A DNA stretch of 64,000 nt from Lunularia cruciata (lineage: Eukaryota > Streptophyta > Marchantiopsida > Lunulariales > Lunulariaceae). The stretch is from the NCBI GenBank assembly GCA_948567375.1, contig OX419760.1:2170001-2234000 (forward strand), in the 5' to 3' direction. The position numbers and the translations under genes are program-made. Shown piece after piece: positions 1 to 10,842 of this stretch. Position 1 is the stretch's first letter; the number at the start of each line of letters is the position of its first letter. The notes below the pieces were generated by a model, which had not been told where the DNA came from, searched no databases, and worked only from the letters and a program-made list of their open reading frames with translations.

Positions 1-47
1 TTTGGAAAGCATACTTATAGTTGAAGCATTGTTGAAAGAATGCACAT

Positions 48-458
48 TGTAATAGTATGGAGTTTAGCGATGTAGTTAGTAAGGCTAACAAAGTAGAGAA
101 TAAACCAAATTAGCCTAAAATATTCCAAAAGCATCTAGAAAGCTTCTTGGGAAGCTTCCTGACTAGTTAACTTGTGCTCAAAGCAGGTAGCTTCTAGAAG
201 TTTCTAATTAGCTTAACTTGCATGCCAAGTATGCAGCTTCTAGAAAGAAGCTTCTTGAGAAGCTTCCTAGTTAACTTGGCTTGCACTCTAAGAAAATGGC
301 TCAAGGAAGCTTCTTGAGAAGCTTCTCAAAGGCCTTGTATGCTATCTATAAATACCAAAGCCAAAGCTCATGCTAGGCATTCAGATTTTTTACTCATTCA
401 AGTGTCCCAATATGAGTTTCCATTCTCCTATTTCTCTCCTTGGTCTTGGTCTTTTACA
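48..458 (+). repeat. 5' LTR of element A
   Basis: It starts TGTAATAGTATGG and ends CTTTTACA, immediately before the primer-binding site. The same sequence, diverged, occurs at 10413-10837 (+), 28644-29069 (+), 32707-33056 (+), 4163-4587 (-) and 8935-9337 (-). Its U3 part is built of repeated AAGCTTC palindromes. Confidence 0.93.
120..354 (+). promoter_or_regulatory. LTR U3 promoter: heat-shock-element array plus TATA box
   Basis: Repeated inverted 5-bp units nGAAn/nTTCn fill this stretch. One example is a perfect three-unit array CTTCT-AGAAG-TTTCT at 191-205, and several GAAGCTTC blocks lie between about 128 and 325. The array is followed at once by TATAAATA (347-354), so it sits where U3 enhancers sit. 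Contiguous alternating nGAAn units are the established binding site of heat-shock transcription factors. Heat induction of this LTR is inference. Confidence 0.7.
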
Positions 459-459
459 T

Positions 460-471
460 TGGTATCAGAGC
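460..471 (+). promoter_or_regulatory. Primer-binding site of element A (initiator-Met tRNA)
   Basis: TGGTATCAGAGC, one base after the LTR end, is the usual plant gypsy/copia PBS complementary to the 3' end of initiator tRNA-Met. It fixes the LTR boundary and the element's orientation. Confidence 0.93.
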
Positions 472-729
472 AAGAATGGGATGGATGGAATTTATAGACC
501 ACCAAATCCACTTCTGCCAAACTATTGGGATTTTCATGTCCAGATATTATCCAAGCATCGTTTCACACAATTCATCACCTCGCACTTTGGGTAGGATTTT
601 CTATATATGATCACCGTGTCTAAGGAACCCTTGATACTTTTGGTTGTAACTTATGGAGAATGGTGGACTTGCTGCATCTATGTGTTAATCACTTAGATAA
701 AGTGAGAGTAGTGGGATAGAATAGTAGCT

Positions 730-1690
730 ATGGCAACAATATCGGACGTTATCCTTGCGATGCAACAACAACAGTAAGGTGCTCAACAAAATTGAGCACC
801 TTACTTGATTGATGGATGAACAAGATCAACAACAGCAAGAACAAATAGAGAGAGCGCCAATTTGAGATGGAGAAGATTGCATTCAATTTCTAGAACCCAA
901 GGTATTTGAAGGCAAGAATTTTCCAAGCACAGTGGAGAATTTTATGTTTGACTACTAAAGTTACTTTGAAGCCACCAATCTTCAAGGTGAATGGAAATAG
1001 ATTCTCTTGGCCTCTAGCAAATTAGATGGTGTGGCAAAACTTTGGTGGCAATGTTGAGTGGAGCGAGCTGAACGACAGATTGTTGCACCAATTTTGACAT
1101 GGGTAGAGTTCAAGGATGCAATATTGGGTCGGTTTCAAACTATAAATGCCACCTGTGCCGCATGAGATAAATTGGCAGAGTTGAAGCAAGTTGGCTCAAT
1201 AAGGAGCTACATCACATAGATTCAAAACATCATCATGCAGATTCTAGATATACAAGAAATTGAAGTTCTAGATCGATTTGTGTGGGGATAGAAGTCACGA
1301 ACTAAATTGGAAGTGACCATGAGGGATCACAAAATGTAGAAGAAGCCATGCAATTGGCTGAGCGCTTTGATTCCTTGGTTGCGATAACTTGGTCTTGACC
1401 TCGACTTACACAAGGCCTACCAGTACACTATGCACGGGTGGAAGAACCGGCACCAATGGAGATCAATGCTATCCAACGGAGACCACTTGGTATAGTGGAT
1501 GGAGAAAGATTGCAACAAAATGGAGGTTGTTTTTATTTTGCCAAGTTAGACATCACATTGCTGAATGCCCACTTAGGAATGGGTGACCTTGACAAGTTGC
1601 CCAGATGGAGATTGTGGAACAGAATGATCAGGGAAATGAGGAATCCCAATAGGAGATTCCGAGCCGCTTATTGGGAGCTTGATTAGTTCT
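730..1690 (+). pseudogene. gag remnant of element A
   Basis: A decayed capsid/nucleocapsid reading runs from an ATG at 730 to about 1690, broken by several stops and frame changes. The readable parts match the better-aligned copies in C (29341-30260) and B (7757-8670, -). The zinc knuckle near 1527-1570 is damaged: cysteines that B keeps as CxxxxxH...C have been lost. No product is expected. Confidence 0.75.
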
Positions 1691-1759
1691 AATGGGATTG
1701 AATGCTCCACTTATGCAAGTTTGCTTCACTTGCAAGGTACAATATCTAATAAGGATTGT

Positions 1760-2050
1760 AGGATTTAAGTTGATTCTGGAAGTTCAGCGAATTGCATGTC
1801 TATGCAAGTAGCAAAGGAATTGGGTATTCCTATCAAGCCAATGTTTGGAAATAGTTTGATGATGGCGGATGGTAGAAAGGGTTCTGCATTCCGCACCTCA
1901 CATCCTATTACCTTCAAGATTGGGAAGGAGTATTTGGAGTGTATGAGGTTTGTAGTAGCACCTCTACACTATGATATCATTCTGGATCTACCTTGGCTTG
2001 AATGTCATAAGGTTCAATTTGATTGGACCCGACGACAAATTCAAGTATAA
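1760..2050 (+). pseudogene. Retropepsin (protease) remnant of element A
   Basis: The reading includes the aspartic-protease motif V-D-S-G-S-S (Asp codon 1772-1774), followed by NCMSMQVAKELGIP and, near the end, the typical gypsy block IILDLPWLECHKVQFDW. The C-terminal part is open for 84 codons from 1796. A stop lies just before the active site, so the frame is not continuous with gag. Confidence 0.82.
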
Positions 2051-2116
2051 CACCAAGGTAGGAATTTCAGATTAGGTTGTCTGGTGCCTTTGAGTAAGGC
2101 ACCTAAGAATAGTCAG

Positions 2117-2296
2117 TCCCAAGATGGGAAGTTTGTTGAGAAGATAGCCATAGAGCAAATCTGGAAGGGAGATGAGTCCCAAGATGGGAAGTTTTCCAAG
2201 AAGGCAACCATGGAGCAAGCTTGGAAGAGAGATGAGTCCTTGGAAGGGAAGTTTGTTAGTAAAGCAACCATAGAGCAAGCTTTGGAGGAAGATAAG
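2117..2296 (+). repeat. Three 60-bp tandem repeats in the PR-RT linker
   Basis: Period 60 bp (starts 2117, 2177, 2237), coding in frame for 20-residue units that begin SQDGKF, SQDGKF and SLEGKF and share the core K-(A/I)-(T/A)-(M/I)-EQ. Element B keeps three units (about 7540-7745, -). Element C keeps about one, so copy number varies within the family. Confidence 0.85.
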
Positions 2297-2304
2297 TGGA
2301 TCAA

Positions 2305-3000
2305 GCCAATTGCACAAGAACAATCTAAGGAGGGCCAAGAGCCTCATCAAGCAATGGTGGTGCGGATAGTTCAAGAGTTTTCAGACGTGTTTTCAGATGA
2401 TATGCCAAAGGGATTACCCTCCGATCGAGGTATACCCTTCAAGATTGAGTTATTTTAGGGAGTACTCCAGTGAATAGACTGATCTATTGGCTCTCACCAA
2501 AGGAGTTGGAGGAGTTGCAAACAACACTTACATAGTTGTTGTAGAAGGATTTCATATGACATAATACATCTCCTTGGGGAGCACCGGTACTATTTGTTCC
2601 AAAGAAGGATAGAGGACTTCGTTTTTGTATTGATTACCGTGGGCTCAATAAGCAAACTGTGAAGAATGCATATCCCTTGCCTCGGATCAATGACCTGCTT
2701 GATCAACTAAGTGGAGCATGTTACTTTTCCAAGTTAGATCTTTGTAGCGGCTATTGGAAAATTCCTATTGAAGGAGAGGACATGCAAAAGACTACCTTTT
2801 GCACAAGGTATGGGCATTTCGACTGGAGAGTTCTACCTTTCAAACTCACTAATGCTCCAACAGTCTTCATGGATCAGATGCATTGGGTGTTGGAGGGACT
2901 ATTGGATTGGTCTATGGTGGTGTTCTTGGATGATATCTTAATCTATAGCAAGACAAAGGCAGAACAATGAATCATGTGCAAGAAGTCCTAAGACAAATAT
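2305..3000 (+). pseudogene. Reverse transcriptase remnant of element A
   Basis: The reading includes VRIVQEFSDVFSDDMPKGLP, then the RT fingers and palm: [36 protein letters not shown], and the catalytic [10 protein letters not shown] near 2926-2956. Stops at about 2457, 2535 and 2560 and a frame change after 2968 break it. The catalytic aspartates themselves are preserved. Confidence 0.88.
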
Positions 3001-3760
3001 GACAATGGAAATTTTACTACAAGAAGTCAAAGTGTGCCTTTTGTCAAAAGGAGGTTATCTTATTGGGTCATAAGACCTCATTAGAGGGGATCAAGATGGA
3101 AGAAGAGAAGATCAAGGCCATTATTGATTGGCCTACCCCAAAAGATGCTACAAAAGTACGGGCATTCAATGGATTGGCCAGTTTTTACTGACGGTTCATC
3201 CATTATTATGCTCATGTGGTTGCACCATTGACTGACCTCTTGGGAAAGAACTTGAGTTTCTAGTGGACCACCAAGCACGAAGAAGCATTCTAGAAGTTAA
3301 AGTATATGGTGTCTTCAAGACCCATTCTTCAACTATATGATCCTCAACTGCCTTGTGTGATTGATTTTGATGCTTCTAACTTTGCAATTGGAGCTGTGTT
3401 GCAACAAGAATTCCCATATGGACTACATCCCATTGCCTTTGTGTCTTGCCGACTAAATACAACTGAAAGAAATTACTCTACTCAAGATCAAGAACAAATT
3501 GCAATGGTATATGCTACCAAGGTATGGAGGCATTACCTCTTGGGGAAACAAGTGGTCATGCAAACTGATCACAAGCCATTTTTGTCGACCTTATACTTGG
3601 AACACATGAAGAGTCAACTTCATCGATGGGAAGAGCAACTCCAATTGTTTGATATCAAACTTGAGTACAAACCAGGTTGGTTCCATGTCATCCTTGATGC
3701 TCTATCACAACCATCTGATTTGAAGTCTCTTCCTCTTATCACGGCTACAATTATGACGGT
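3001..3760 (+). pseudogene. RT thumb/connection and RNase H remnant of element A
   Basis: From 3306 an open frame gives the gypsy RNase [21 protein letters not shown] (first catalytic Asp), QDQEQIAMVYATKVWRHYL (Glu) and VMQTDHKPFLS (Asp), ending near GWFHVILDALS. The preceding connection segment (3001-3300) is in several frames, with stops at about 3190 and 3262. Confidence 0.88.
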
Positions 3761-3879
3761 GTCAATTGACCCCAAGGTCCATAACAAGTTTTGGTCAGCT
3801 CTACAACAAGATCCCTTCTTCCAAATGGTATATGGTCGTTTGACAACAGGCAACAAGGAGTACAACACCTTCTCCTTCA

Positions 3880-4162
3880 AGGAAGGCCTTCTATTCCATG
3901 CGGACCGGATCTATGTTCCAGCCAAAGGTGATCTCCGACTTGTACGCCTTCAAGAAGCCCATAATTTACCAATATTTGGTCATATGGGGGTGGATAAGAC
4001 CTTGGGTACCCTCCAACGCCAATGGTGGTGGCCTAACATGACCCAAGATGTTTGGGAGTTTGTCCAATTGTGTGAGAGTTGTCAACGCAACAAGGCCAGT
4101 AACCAGAAGCCTGAGTGGACTCCTTCAGCCACTTCCCATGTGAGCTTAGATCTCATCACCTC
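3880..4162 (+). pseudogene. Integrase of element A, N-terminal part (interrupted by B)
   Basis: The zinc-binding HHCC region is readable (H...H near 3957-3985; CESCQRNKASNQ near 4072-4107), followed by the start of the core, HVSLDLITS, holding the first catalytic Asp. The gene then stops at the insertion point of element B and resumes at 9338. Confidence 0.88.
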
Positions 4163-4587
4163 TATAAAAGACCAAGACCGAGGAGAGAAATAGGAGAATG
4201 GAAACTCACATTTGGACACTTGAATAAAGGAAAACTCCAAATGCCTAGCATGAGCTTCGGCTTTGGTATTTATAGGTAGCATACAAGGCCCTTGAGAAGC
4301 TTCTCAAGAAGCTTCCTTGAGCCGCTTTCTTAGAGTGCAAGCCAAGTTAACTAGGAAGCTTCTCAAGAAGCTTCCTTCTAGAAGCGGCCTACTTGGCATG
4401 CAAGCTAAGCTAGTTAGAAGCTTCTAGAAGCTTCCTTCTAGAAGCTACATGCTTGGAGTGCAAGTTTACTAGTCGGGAAGCTTCCCAAGAAGCTTCCTAG
4501 ATGCTTTTGGAATATTCTAGGTTAATTTGGCTTATTCTTTACTTTGTTAGCCTTACTAACTATGTCGCTGAACTCCATACTATTACA
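4163..4587 (-). repeat. 3' LTR of element B
   Basis: It is bounded by T(A)TAAAAGACC (TGTAAAAG mutated) at 4163 and CTATTACA at 4587. It contains a perfect four-unit heat-shock element, AGAAGCTTCTAGAAGCTTCC, at 4416-4435. Confidence 0.92.
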
Positions 4588-4638
4588 TATTCTCCCGCCG
4601 CTTGTTGGTGACGTCCTCGTCGCTAATGAAGCTTCAAA

Positions 4639-4923
4639 TTATTGGATGGCCATTTGTGCATTCTGGATGTGAGAAAGAGGTTCCCATGTGGCATCATGAA
4701 GGGGATACCCTTTCCAAAGGACCTTGTACTCTATATGTTGGCGATGGCCTTGTTGAATATAGCGACGTGCAAGGATGCGATCAACTTCATACTCCTCATG
4801 ATCATTGATAGGGACAAGAAGAGGGGGAGGTTGGACTCTAGAGGAAAAGGAAGAAGGGTTAGGAACAAAGGATTTCAACTTGGAAACATGAAAGATAGGA
4901 TAGATACGCATATGACAAGGCAA
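4639..4923 (-). pseudogene. Chromodomain end of element B integrase
   Basis: A 94-codon open stretch begins with HVSKLKSFVPNP and carries a classic retrotransposon chromodomain: EYEVDRILARR, YKVLWKGYP, ATWEPLSHI. In chromoviruses this C-terminal module guides integration to particular chromatin (family knowledge). It is out of frame with the integrase core upstream. Confidence 0.9.
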
Positions 4924-4973
4924 GGCAAGTCAATAAGTAATAAGAGAGACAATTTGGGTGATATCAAAGTGTC

Positions 4974-5840
4974 CTATCCAATTAGGGGCAAGTTTACGAA
5001 CTTGGGTATCAAGTGGGAGAGGGAGGTTACTAGAGGATAGTATGCACGATGGTGGTTTGCATATTGTTTTTGGCAATTTTGAGCAACAAGGAGGTGAGAT
5101 TTGGCTTGTTGGAGAGAGTGGGATATAGTGGTCAAGAATGTGAAAGTATTAGGAACTTGAGATGGAAGAGGAGAAAGAATAGAATCTAGAACAAACGGAT
5201 CTTGGCCAAAATTGAGAAAGAAAGGAGAAAATCCAGTGCTTGCTTGTTTGGAATTTTTGTAGGCAAATTCTGCAGCTGCAAGACATTCATCCCAATTGGT
5301 AGGGTGGACATTGACAAAAGCACACAACATATCCTCCAATGTACGATTTGCACATTTGGTTTGTCCATCAGTTTGAAGATGATAGGCCGTGGACAAAGCA
5401 AGCTTGGTGCCAAGTATCTGGAAGAGTGCTTGCCAAAACTTCCTAGTAAATTGAGGATCACGGTCAGAGATGAGTACACATGGCATCCCATGATGCTTGA
5501 AGACATTGTCAAAGTAGATTTGCACTAAGGTTGGAGCATCCACGATATCACAGGTTGGTGCCAAGTGGATTTGCTTACTAAGCTTATCCATAAACACCAC
5601 GATTGTGGTATGTCCTTGTTTTGTCTTTGGTAAAGATGTGATGAGATCCAAGCTCACATGCTCCAAGCGAGCAGATGGAATGGCGAGTGGTTGAAGGAGT
5701 CCACTTGCCTTCTGGTTGCTAGCCTTGTTACGTTGGCAGCTCTCACACAATTGAACAAATTCTTGAACATCTTGTGTCATGTTGGGCCACCACCATTGAC
5801 GTTAGAGGGTACCTAAGGTCTTGTCCACACTCATGTGACC
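4974..5840 (-). pseudogene. Integrase of element B
   Basis: A 268-codon open run (5780-4977) covers CESCQRNKASNQK, the first Asp in VSLDLITSLPKTKQGH, the second in VLISDRDPQFTRKFW, then HLQTDGQTKCANRTLED. The third catalytic residue, expected as Glu in GQTE, reads Lys, so the DDE triad is broken even where the frame is open. A stop separates this run from the upstream HHCC region. Confidence 0.9.
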
Positions 5841-5849
5841 AGCAATGGG

Positions 5850-6800
5850 TAAATCATGGGCTTCTTGAAGGTGCACAAGTCAAAGATCACCTTTAGCTAG
5901 AACATAGATCCGGTCCTCATGGAATAAAAGGCACTCCTTGATGGAGAAGGTGTTGTACTCTTTATCGCATGCCGTAAGGCAACCATGTACCATTTGGAAG
6001 AAGGGATCTTGGTGTAGAGCAGACTAAAACTTGTTTTGGACCTTGGAGTCAACTGACACCGTTGAAATTGCCATTGTGATGAGCGAAAGAGACTTCAAAT
6101 CAGGTTGTCATGATAAAGCATCAAGGATGACATGCAACCAATTTGGTTTGTACTCAAGTTTGATAGCATACAGTTGGAGTTGTTCCTCCCATTGATGATG
6201 TTGACTCTTCATGTGTTCCAACTGTAAGGGCTGCAACAATGGTTTGTGATCAGTTTGCATGATCACTTGTTTCCCCAAGAGGTAATGTCTCCATACCTTG
6301 GTAGCATATACCTTTGCAAGTTGTTCTTGATCTTGATTAGAGTAGTTTTGTTCAGCCGTATTGAGTCGGCAAGACACAAAGGCAATGGGATGGAGTCCAT
6401 CTGGGAATTCTTATTGCAGCACGGCTCCAATTGTAAAGTTAGAAGCATCAAAATCAACCACACAAGGTAGTTGAGGATCATATGGTTGAAGAATGGGTCT
6501 TGAAGACACCATATGCTTTAACTTTTAGAATGATTCTTCATGCTTGGTGGTCCATTGGAAACTTGAGTTCTTTCCCAAGAGGTTAGTCAATGGTGCAACA
6601 TATGAGCATAATAATGGATGAACCGTTGATAAAAATTGGCCAATCCATTGAATGCACATACTTTTGTAGCATCCTTTGGGGTAGGCCAATTAGTAATAGT
6701 CTTGATCTTCTCTTCCTTCATCTTAATCCCCTCTATCAAGATCTTATGACCCAAGAAGGTAATCTCATTCTACCAAAAGGCACACTTCGACTTCTTGTAG
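5850..6800 (-). pseudogene. RNase H and connection remnant of element B
   Basis: Readable pieces include SCRLNTAEQNYSNQDQEQLAK and VIMQTDHKPLLQPL (6108-6377), and a frame with the RNase H Asp near 6430-6480. Several stops and frame changes intervene. Confidence 0.8.
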
Positions 6801-6820
6801 TAAAATTTCCATTGTCGTAG

Positions 6821-7420
6821 TCATCTTAGGACTTCTTGCACATGATTCACATGTTTTGCCTCTGTCTTGCTATAGATTAAGATATCATCCAAGAACACCA
6901 CCACGGACCAATCCAATAGTCCATCCAACACCCAATGCATCTGATCCATGAAAATTGCTAGAGCATTAGTGAGTCCAAAAGTTAGAACTCTCCAGTCAAA
7001 ATGCCCATACCTTGTGTGAAAGGTAGTCTTTTGCACATCATCTCTATGAAGAGGAATTTGCCAATAGCCGCTGCAAAGATCCAACTTGGAAAAGTAGCGT
7101 GCTCCACTTAGTTGATCAAGCAAGTCATCAATCTGAGGGCAAGGGATATGCATTCTTCACGGTTTGCTTATTGAGCCCACGGTAATCAATACAAAAAACA
7201 AAGTCCTCCATCCTTCTTTGGAACAAATAGTACCGGTGCTCCCCAAGGAGAGGTTCTATGTCATATAAAGTCCTTCTCCAACAACTCTGTAAGTGTTGTT
7301 GTTTGCAACTCCTCCAACTCCCTTGGTGAAAGCCAAGAGATTGGTCTACTCACTGGAGTACTCCTTGGAAATAACTCAATCTTGAAGGGCATACCTCAAT
7401 CAAAGGGTAATCCCTTTGGC
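6821..7420 (-). pseudogene. Reverse transcriptase remnant of element B
   Basis: The run 7153-6824 holds [34 protein letters not shown] and [16 protein letters not shown], so the catalytic Asp pair is intact. The fingers region upstream (to about 7420) is in other frames. Confidence 0.88.
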
Positions 7421-8660
7421 AGATCATCCGGAAACACATCTGCAAATTCCTTAACTATCCAATCAACCATTGCTTGATGAGGCTCTCGGCCCTCCACAAA
7501 TTGTTCTGGTGCAATCAACTTGATCCACACCGTGAATACAGACTTATCTTCCTCCAAAGCTTGCTCTATGGCTGCTTTACTAACAAACTTCCCTTTTAGG
7601 GACTCATCTCTCTTCCAAGCTTGCTCCTTGGTTGCCTTCTTGGCAGACTTCCCATCTTGGGACTCATCTCTCTTCCAGATTTGCTCTATGGCTATCTTCT
7701 TGACAAACTTGCCATCTTGGGACTCATCTCCCTCCCAATAGGCGGCTCAAAATCTCCTACTGGGATTCTTTGTTTCCCTGATCCTTTGGTTCCACAAACT
7801 CCATCTGTGCAACTTGTCGAGGTCGCCCAATCCTAAATGGACATTCAGCAATGCAATGCCTCAATTGGCGACAATAAAAAAAACCACCATTTTGTCGTAG
7901 TTTCTCTCTATCTATCGTGCCAAGTGGTCTTAATTGAATGGAATCAATCTCCATTGGTGATGGCTCCTCTACTTATGTGTAGTGTATTGGTAGGCTCTAT
8001 GGAGGTCAAGGTCAAGACCAAGTTGTTGCAACCAAGGAATCAAAATGTTTGGCCAACCGCCTGGCTTCCTCCAAGTGTTGTGGCTCTTGCATGGTTACCT
8101 CTAATTTGGTTCTTGCCTTCAACCCCCTCATGAATCAATCTAGAGCTTCACCTTCCAATTATATCTGGAATTTGCATGATGGTGTTTTGGAACTGCTTGA
8201 TGTAACTTCTTACAGAGCCAATCTGTTCCAACTCTACCAACTTATCCCGTGCAACTCGTGTGGTATTTATAGCTTGGAACCGACTAATTATTGCACTCTT
8301 GAATTTTGCCTATGTCAAGATTGGTGCAAAAATTTGTCGTTCAGCTTGCTCCACTTGGAATCTCCACCATAGCTTTGCTACTCCATCCAATTGGCTAGAA
8401 GCCAAGAGAATCTGTTTTTGCTTGTCTTGTAGATTGGTAGCTTCAAAATAACATTCACAATCAAACACAAAATTCTCCACTGCACCCAGAAGATTCTTGC
8501 CTTCAAATACCTTGGATTTAGGGAATCTGATCCAATCTTCTCCTTCTCAAATTGGTACTCTCTCCACCTGCTCTTGTCGTTGAAGATTTTGTTCATCCAA
8601 CAATCGAGTAAGGTGCTCAATTTGTTATTGTATAGTAAGGATAACATTGGGTATTGCCGC
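7421..8660 (-). pseudogene. gag-protease and linker remnant of element B
   Basis: It includes the three-unit linker repeat (about 7540-7745), a zinc-knuckle-like FFYCRQLRHCIAECP inside 7757-7954, and a decayed capsid reading that ends at an initiator equivalent to A's near 8660. The protease active-site region is largely missing: the linker meets the nucleocapsid near 7745, with little space between. That suggests a protease deletion of several hundred bases relative to A. Confidence 0.7.
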
Positions 8661-8921
8661 CATGGTTGCTACTCTATCACACCACTCCCAATCTATCTAA
8701 TTTACTTACACATAGAAACAACATGTACACCGTTCTCCATAAATTACAACCAGAAGTACCAAGGGTTCCTCAGATATGGTGATCATATGCAAAAAATCTT
8801 GTCCAAAGTACGAGGTAATAAATTGTGTGAAATGATGCTTGGGTAGAATTTGGATGAAAAAATCCCAATGGTTTGGTGGAAGTGGATTTGGTGGTCCAGA
8901 AATTCCATCCATCCCATTCCT

Positions 8922-8933
8922 GCTCTGATACCA
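8922..8933 (-). promoter_or_regulatory. Primer-binding site of element B
   Basis: GCTCTGATACCA on the plus strand, the exact complement of TGGTATCAGAGC, one base from the 5' LTR. Confidence 0.93.
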
Positions 8934-8934
8934 A

Positions 8935-9337
8935 TGTAAAAGACCGAGACCAAGGAGAGAAATAGGAGAATGGAAACTCACATTGGGACACTTGAATGAG
9001 GGAAAACTCCAAATGCCTAGCATGAGCTTTGGCTTTGGTATTTATAGGTAGCATACAAGGCCTTTGAGAAGCTTCTCAAGAAGCTTCTTTGAGCCGCTTT
9101 CTTATAGTGCAAGCCAAGTTAACTAGGAAGCTTCCTTCTAGAAGCCGCCTACTTGGCATGCAAGCTAAGCTAGTTTGAAGCTTCCTTCTAGAAGCTACCT
9201 GCTTGGAGTGTAAGTTAACTAGTCAAGAAGCTTCCCAAGAAGCTTTCTAGATGCTTTTGGAATATTCTAGGCTAATTTGGCTTATAGGCTACTTTGTTAG
9301 CCTTACTAACTATGTCGCTAAACTCCATACTGTTACA
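8935..9337 (-). repeat. 5' LTR of element B
   Basis: It runs from TGTAAAAGACCG to ATACTGTTACA and pairs with 4163-4587. It is shorter by about 20 bp through loss of palindromic repeat units. Confidence 0.92.
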
Positions 9338-10141
9338 ACCTTCTTGCCCAAGACACAACAAGGTCACACAACAATTGTGGCGTTTGTGGATAAGCTTAGT
9401 AAGCAAATCCATTTGGCACCAACGGTTGATACGGTGGATGCTCCAACCTTGGCGCAACTCTTCTTCAATAATGTATTCAAATATCATGGTATGCCATGTA
9501 TACTCATCTCCGGCCGTGATCCTCGCTTCGCCGGAAAGTTTTGGCGAACCTTCTTCAAAATACTTGGCACCAAGCTTGCTTTGTCCACAGCCTATCATCC
9601 TCAAACTGATGGACAAATTGAACATACAAATCGCACCTTGGAAGATATGCTTTGTGCCTTTGTCAACATTCACCATACCAATTGGGATGAATGTCTTGCA
9701 GCTGCGGAGTTTGCATACAAAAATTCTAAACAGGCAAGCACCGGATTCTCTCCTTTCTTTCTCAATTTTGGCCAAGATCCGCTTGTCCCCAATTCTCTTC
9801 TTGCTCCTCCTCCGTCTTAGGTCTCTCATAGTTCAACCTTCTTGACCACCATATCAGAATCTCTCCAACAAGCCAAATCTCACCTCCTTGTTGCTCAGAA
9901 TCATCAAAAACAATATGTGGACCACCATTGTCATGATCTCACCTTTGAAGTTGGTGATAAAGTTATGTTATCCTCTAGTAATCTACCTCTCCCACTTGAT
10001 ACCCAAGTTCGTAAAATTTCCCCTAATTGGATAGGACCTTTTGATGTCACCCTAATTGTCTCTCCTGTTGCTTATCGACTTGCCTTGCCTTGTCATCCAT
10101 CCTGTCTTTCATGTTTCCAAGTTGAAACCCTTTGTTCCTAA
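9338..10141 (+). pseudogene. Integrase of element A, C-terminal part
   Basis: This continues the gene interrupted at 4162: FLPKTQQGHTTIVAFVDKLS, then CILISGRDPRFAGKFW and QTDGQIEHTNRTLEDML. The second catalytic Asp (ISD in relatives) reads Gly here, while the Glu is kept. A stop at 9818 separates the tail (9842-10141), whose LTFEVGDKVMLSS is the usual start of the gypsy integrase C-terminal domain. Confidence 0.9.
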
Positions 10142-10149
10142 CCCCTCTT

Positions 10150-10410
10150 CTTTCTCCTCTTGAGTCCAACCTCCTCCTCCCCCTATCCCTATCAATGATC
10201 ATGAGGAGTATGAAGTTGATCGTATCCTTGTATGTCGCCGTATCCACTGAGGACGCCGCCAACATATGGAGTACAAGGTCCTTTGGAAAGAGTATCCCCT
10301 TCATGATGCCACCTAGGAACCTCTTTCTCACCTCCGGAATGCACAGATGGCCATCCAAGAGTTTGAAGCTTCAATGGCGACGAGGACGTCACCAACTAGC
10401 AGTGGGAGAA
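10150..10410 (+). pseudogene. Chromodomain remnant of element A
   Basis: A frame-shifted reading resembles B's chromodomain (EYEVDRIL, EYKVLWKEYPLHDAT, EPLSHLRNAQMAIQ) with a stop in the middle. A purine-rich tract, GTGGGAGAATA (10402-10412), precedes the 3' LTR as the likely plus-strand primer. Confidence 0.82.
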
Positions 10411-10412
10411 TA

Positions 10413-10837
10413 TGTAACAATATGGAGTTTAGTGGCGTAGTCAGTAAGGCTAATGAAGTAAAGAATAAGCCAAATTAGCCTAGAATATTCCAAAAGCATC
10501 TAGGAAGCTTCTTGGGAAGCTTCTCGACTAGTTAACTTGCACTCCAAGCAAGTAGCTTCTAGAAGGAAGCTTTTAGAAGCTTCTAACTAGCTTAGCTTGC
10601 ACGCCAAGTAGGCGGCATCTAGAAGGAAGCTTCTTGAGAAGCTTCCTTGTTAACTTGGCTTGCACTCTAAGAAAGCGGCGCAAGGAAACTTTTTGAGAAG
10701 CTTCTCAAGGGACTTGTATGCTACCTATAAATACCAAAATCAAAGCTCATGCTAGGCACTTGTTTTTTTCCCTCATTCAAGTGTTCAAATGTGAGTTTCC
10801 ATTCTCCTATTTCTCTCCTCGGTCTTGGTCTTTTACA
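10413..10837 (+). repeat. 3' LTR of element A
   Basis: TGTAACAATATGG to TCTTTTACA, followed by the CACAT target duplication. It is slightly longer than the 5' LTR. Between TGTA and the first AAGCTTC block it matches the 5' copy closely. Confidence 0.93.
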
Positions 10838-10842
10838 CACAT

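Larger units (their letters stand above)
4163..9337 (-). mobile_element. Element B: chromovirus nested in element A's integrase
   Basis: Minus-strand relative of A with LTRs at 8935-9337 (5') and 4163-4587 (3'), a PBS at 8922-8933, and gag, PR, RT, RNase H, integrase and chromodomain remnants read right to left. The flanking duplication is ACCTC (4158-4162) against ACCTT (9338-9342): one mismatch, consistent with later decay. It lies in the opposite orientation to its host and is younger than it by the nesting rule. Confidence 0.93.
48..10837 (+). mobile_element. Element A: Ty3/gypsy chromovirus, interrupted by element B
   Basis: Complete but dead LTR retrotransposon. It has LTRs at 48-458 and 10413-10837, a primer-binding site at 460-471, and gag, protease, RT, RNase H, integrase and chromodomain remnants in that order. 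The 5-bp target duplication is exact: CACAT at 43-47 and CACAT at 10838-10842. Element B lies inside the integrase (4163-9337), flanked by ACCTC/ACCTT; removing B rejoins the reading ...LDLIT / FLPKT. All reading frames carry many stops. The order gag-PR-RT-RH-IN plus a C-terminal chromodomain places it among the plant chromoviruses (family knowledge). Which named clade it belongs to was not determined. Confidence 0.93.

Noticed and set aside
120-340. Regular palindromic AAGCTTC repeats as a CRISPR-like array or recombinase sites
   Set aside because: There are no spacers of constant length, and the repeats occur only inside LTRs next to a TATA box; heat-shock elements explain them better.
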